A stretch of DNA of 64,000 nt from Tenrec ecaudatus (lineage: Eukaryota; Chordata; Mammalia; Afrosoricida; Tenrecidae), in assembly GCF_050624435.1 (NCBI RefSeq), contig NC_134542.1, forward strand, positions 8,304,497 to 8,368,496. The letters are read 5' to 3'. The notes below the pieces were generated by a model. That model saw nothing but the letters and a program-made list of their open reading frames with translations, was not told the DNA's origin and made no database searches. Both the position numbers and the translations under genes were made by a program. Each line of letters opens with the position of its first letter. Position 1 is the stretch's first letter. This document shows positions 60,781 through 64,000 of this stretch, piece by piece.

Positions 60781-60978
60781 GGTGGTGACATGGTTAATTT
60801 GGTGGTCTGCTTATCAGCACTGTGAATGAAACAGCTACTCCAGAGGAGAAAAATGTGGATCTGTTTCTGTAACGTTGACAGCCTTGGGGACCTTAAAGGG
60901 GGAAGTTCTACTCTGTTCGGTACAGATGGTATGTGTCGGAAGCGGACTTGATGGCAATGGATTTGCTTTCTTAGTTTT
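60780..60978 (+). mobile_element. AfroSINE copy
   Basis: It runs from 'ctggtggtgacatggttaatttggtgg' to 'ggaagttctactctgttcggtacag' and 'aagcggacttgatggcaatgg'. It is full-length and worn. Confidence 0.88.
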
Positions 60979-61014
60979 GACTCAATTGTGCAGTAGAGCT
61001 AAACTTGGTGCCCA

Positions 61015-61765
61015 GGTAGCCAGGTTTCAGAAGTCATGCTCTCAGTGCAGTGTGGATGAGAAGGTTTGGGTCTGAGGCCAGACAATTCCTAGTTGTGTGG
61101 CCTTGCAAACATCACTGAATATCCCTGAGATAGTTAACAATTATTATGCCAACATGGTCGATAAACATGTGTGGGGTTAGTTGAAGGGCGGAGGGATAAA
61201 TGGCTCAATGAGCCTCACCTTTCTAGTTCTCGGGTTTCTTGCTTTCTGATGGTCGGACCAGAGTGCAGCTGCCTTAGCCAGTTCCCTACTTCAACTGGCA
61301 AGGCTCACCTTCTGCAAGACATCCCTGAGGAGAAGCCACATGGACCTACTCAGATGCAGTCCTGGGTGCTGGAGCAGCCATGTGGAGACCCCTGCCAGCA
61401 CTGAGATGCTTACACATTCACTGATTTGGCTTTCCTCTTGTGGTCGGCATCATTGTGTGTGTTTTGTGAGATGGAGGAGGACTTTGTGGATGGGCGTTAG
61501 ACATATGGGCTAATGTTGGACTTGTGGACTTGGGCAGCACTGGGTTGGGATGTTTCCTTGATGTGCTCTTAACCTTTATATAAAACTCTCTCTTAGACAT
61601 GAGTTTCTGTGGATTTGTTTCTCTAAAGTACCCAGACGAACACAATCCCGTGTCTCAGTTTCTTCTACAGGAAAATGTAGGTAACAAAAACTTTCTCATG
61701 GGATGTTAAGGGGTTTAAATGAGGCATTTCACGTAAAGAGCTATTTATGTTCTAGTAACTTAGCA
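61015..61765 (-). mobile_element. MIR split by an LTR
   Basis: The left half 'ctgaggccagacaattcctagttgtgtggccttgcaaacatcactgaatatccc' and the right half 'gtgtctcagtttcttctacaggaaaatgtagg ... taaatgaggcatttcacgtaaagagct' are consecutive parts of MIR. They are separated by the LTR at 61126-61644. Confidence 0.78.
61126..61644 (+). mobile_element. Solo LTR, TGTGGTAGTTA family (copy 5), 5-bp TSD in MIR
   Basis: It begins TGAGATAGTTAACAATTA and ends 'cagacgaacaca'. ATCCC stands at 61121-61125 and 61645-61649, exact. The MIR sequence on either side rejoins without loss, which fixes the boundaries of this family. Confidence 0.88.
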
Positions 61766-61917
61766 AAAACAGCATGCCATTGTCTTAAGTGTTTTTATTC
61801 AAGTTATTAGCAATAATAGAAATGCAAGGATGATTTAAAAATCTAGAAATAGTACTTATTGGTTGCAAACCTTATAATCCACATGTGAGCATCTCAAAGA
61901 GTCAATCCATGCAAAGT

Positions 61918-62024
61918 CAGGTGCTAGTGGGGATGGTGCAAGAGCAGGCAGTGCTCCCTTCTGCTGTGTATCGGATCCCAGTGAATTGGAATCAACTTGA
62001 CTGCACCCAACAACAACGATATTC
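61918..62024 (+). mobile_element. RTE-type 3' tail
   Basis: Text 'ggtgcaagagcaggcagtgctcccttctgctgtgta' and 'gtgaattggaatcaacttgactgcacccaacaacaac' is present. Confidence 0.72.
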
Positions 62025-62164
62025 TCCCCATCTCTGTCCTTAACTTATTTTCTTTCTTCTTCTCATTCTGCAAAGCATTACACCTCCCACACTTTCTATC
62101 ACAGATAATTGCATGCACTCTTTTTCTTATAAATAAGTGCCTTTCCTTCTGTACGATCATTCTC

Positions 62165-62348
62165 CAAACCACAATTCACTGCTGTCAAGTGAATTCTGAC
62201 TTACACCTTCTCTACAGGACAGACTAGAACTGCTCCATAGGGTTCCCAATGTTGTCAATCTTTATGGCATCAGACTACCTCATCTTTATCCCTTGGAGTG
62301 CCTGATGGGTTTGGACCATTGACCTTTTGCCTAGCACCCCAGTGCTTA
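62165..62348 (-). mobile_element. AfroSINE copy
   Basis: Text 'cactgctgtcaagtgaattctgacttac', 'cagactagaactgctccatagggttcccaatg' and 'cctagcaccccagtgcttaaagc' is present. Confidence 0.88.
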
Positions 62349-62739
62349 AAGCAAAGTCTCACACATGTACAATGGTTCTTTCTTCAAAGGTCTCCTGATT
62401 AGAACTTTCACATAACCCTTACTTCTTCCCATCTATTTATTTCTACCACAGAATTATCACAGCCAACTGTTCTCCTTAGTTCTGGCTCACAGTCACACTG
62501 AGGTTTTCGCTCTTGAATTCATGTTCCGTCCTCTTGGCTGTCATACCTGCCTGGCACTCTTGGGTTCCAAGCCTCATTAGTTAATTAAGAACCCATGCGA
62601 AACACCACTGCCCTAGAATCCCTGTTTTCGTCGGCATCCTTCCTTTCTTCAAAACCACAATATTCACCGGGTGTTCACGTTCCCGAATTATCATCTCCTT
62701 TCCTTTTAGAAAATAAGTTTTTGACAAAGTCGAAATTAC

Positions 62740-62796
62740 CTTGTTCGTGGGCGAACTGGGTCTCTTCTTCATCACCTATTTGAATGTTACAAATCA
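62740..62796 (-). CDS. SP140: SP140-like linker exon (tentative)
   Basis: This is a candidate 57-nt exon. The acceptor is cctcttttcag above 62796 and the donor is CAAG|GTAATT. It encodes two bases, 18 codons and one base, with the peptide ICNIQIGDEEETQFAHEQ, acidic like the repeated linker exons between HSR and SAND in human SP140 (for example SCKLAIQIDEGESEEM). It starts after phase 1 and ends in phase 1, as those exons do, and its last G plus AT of the next exon gives Asp. The evidence is a good splice frame and weak similarity only, so this call is less secure than the downstream exons. Confidence 0.5.
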
Positions 62797-62984
62797 CTGA
62801 AAAGAGGAGAAAAGGCAATCAGAGCTCTCAAGCAGTACAGGGACCACATTGCATAATCACCCATCTAGAAGCACTTTGGACTTCTGGCCAGTAAGACATG
62901 CTGGGAACAGTGAAGGAAGAGGGATGTCTTCAGGAGAATAGTTACAATTGCAAATGATTCCAAATTCAACCCTGCGCTATTGTC

Positions 62985-63805
62985 AGATGGATTCGAACTG
63001 AAAGCAGAGAATGCCAGAGAGATTTACCCATGTTTTATTGACCATGCAAAAGCATTCATCTGTGTGGATCATAACAAACCATGGATAACTTTGAGAAGAA
63101 TGAGAATTCCAGAACAGTTCATTGCGCTCATGAGGAACCTGTACAGGTAGCAAGAAGCAGTTGTGTGACCAGAACAAGAGAATACTGCATGGCTTAAAGT
63201 CAGGAAAGGTGTGCATGAGGGTCGTATAATCTCAACGTACTTGTTCAATCTATATGCTGAGAAAATAATCAGAGAAGCTGGGTTATATGAAGAAGAAGGC
63301 AGCATCGGGATTGGAGGAAGATTTATTAACAGTCTGAATTTCATTTCTGAAAGTGAGGAGGACTTCAAGTATGTGCTAATGAAGATCAAGGATCGCAGCC
63401 TTTGGTATGGATGACAGCTCAGTGGAAAGAAAATCAGAATCCTCACAACTGGCCAACAGATAACATCACGCTAAATAGAGAGAAGGTCGTCAACGATTCC
63501 ACCTTATGTGGATCCACAATCAATGCTCGTGTAGGCAGCCACCAAGAAATCAAATGATGCTTTGCACTGGAATGTCTGATGCACAACACCTCTTTACAAT
63601 GTTGACAAGCAAAGACATTAGTTTGCGGAGTAGGGAGCACCTGACCCAAGAAGATATAAACAATACGCAGTCTCTGTACCAAAAAGAACCGGTTTATTTA
63701 AGTCTTGGAAGAGGTAGTATATGATCAAGAACTGATAGCACTGAAGAAGGAATCCAACCTGCCCTGAAAACACTAACCAAAAACAAGGATCCAGGAATTG
63801 CCAAA
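62985..63805 (+). mobile_element. RTE LINE ORF2 fragment (decayed)
   Basis: RT text includes FIDHAKAFICVDHNKPW, LRRMRIPEQFIALMRNLYR, STYLFNLYAEKIIREAGL, IGIGGRFINSLNF and LMKIKDRSLWYG. Frame breaks are present. It is the same family as 6180-7795, less broken over 63211-63414. Confidence 0.82.
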
Positions 63806-63809
63806 ATAT

Positions 63810-64000
63810 CAGTGGCAGTTACATAATCTCAACTTGAGGAAGGGGTGGAACCTGGCCCGTCAATCAGGTCACAGCTTGATGACCTCCTTTGGAGGCACGG
63901 CAGAGAAAAACAGCTCATTTGAGGCAGGACACACTCACTCTTTGCTTCGATGTTCCTGATGACAAGACACACGTTGCTGGAACCAGAGCCTTGGAGCTGT
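63810..64000 (+). mobile_element. LTR of the TGTGGTAGTTA family, cut by window edge (copy 6)
   Basis: Text 'cagtggcagttacataatctcaacttgagg' and 'ggcccgtcaatcaggtcacagcttgatgacc' matches the family start. It continues off the window. Confidence 0.7.

Overview
This is 64 kb of mammalian nuclear DNA: spliced exons, long introns and dense retroposons. The repeats point to Afrotheria. About sixteen tRNA-derived AfroSINE copies share the tail wording 'gctatgagtcggaatcgactcgatggca'-like in pieces, there is an RTE LINE with a related tail, and the L1 3' ends are of afrotherian type. I cannot name the species.

Both genes lie on the minus strand and belong to the Speckled Protein (SP100/SP110/SP140) family of interferon-linked nuclear-body chromatin readers. 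From right to left, exons at 62796-34929 encode the C-terminal half of an SP140-like protein: acidic/basic linker, AT-hook-like basic motif, SAND domain, PHD finger, bromodomain, stop codon and poly(A) signal. Twelve exons join with matching phases into one open frame of about 358 codons. The upstream HSR exons lie beyond the right edge. Further left, two exons (3429-3267 and 2218-2050) encode an HSR/CARD-like domain that resembles SP100 more than SP140, so the 5' part of the next gene starts here and continues past the left edge. The order SP140 then SP100 on one strand matches human 2q37, with no SP140L-like copy seen between them.

Layout: 1-3.4 kb, SP100-like HSR exons and introns. 3.9-9.5 kb, an LTR, an RTE LINE and old L1 pieces. 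9.46-15.1 kb, a decayed L1 with 5' UTR, ORF1 and ORF2, carrying a Tigger-like transposon. 15.8-27 kb, further L1/RTE/AfroSINE layers with a hAT insertion. 27-34.6 kb, GC-rich and repeat-poor sequence between the two genes, the likeliest zone for the SP100-like promoter (inference). 34.6-62.8 kb, SP140-like exons and introns. One intron (about 47-50.1 kb) holds coding-like but broken sequence I could not identify. 62.9-64 kb, RTE and LTR sequence.

The window is also a good record of nested insertion, because many target-site duplications (TSDs) can be read directly: Tigger in L1, hAT in L1, LTR in AfroSINE, LTR in MIR, L1 3' ends in L1, and a young truncated L1 with an apparent 3' transduction.
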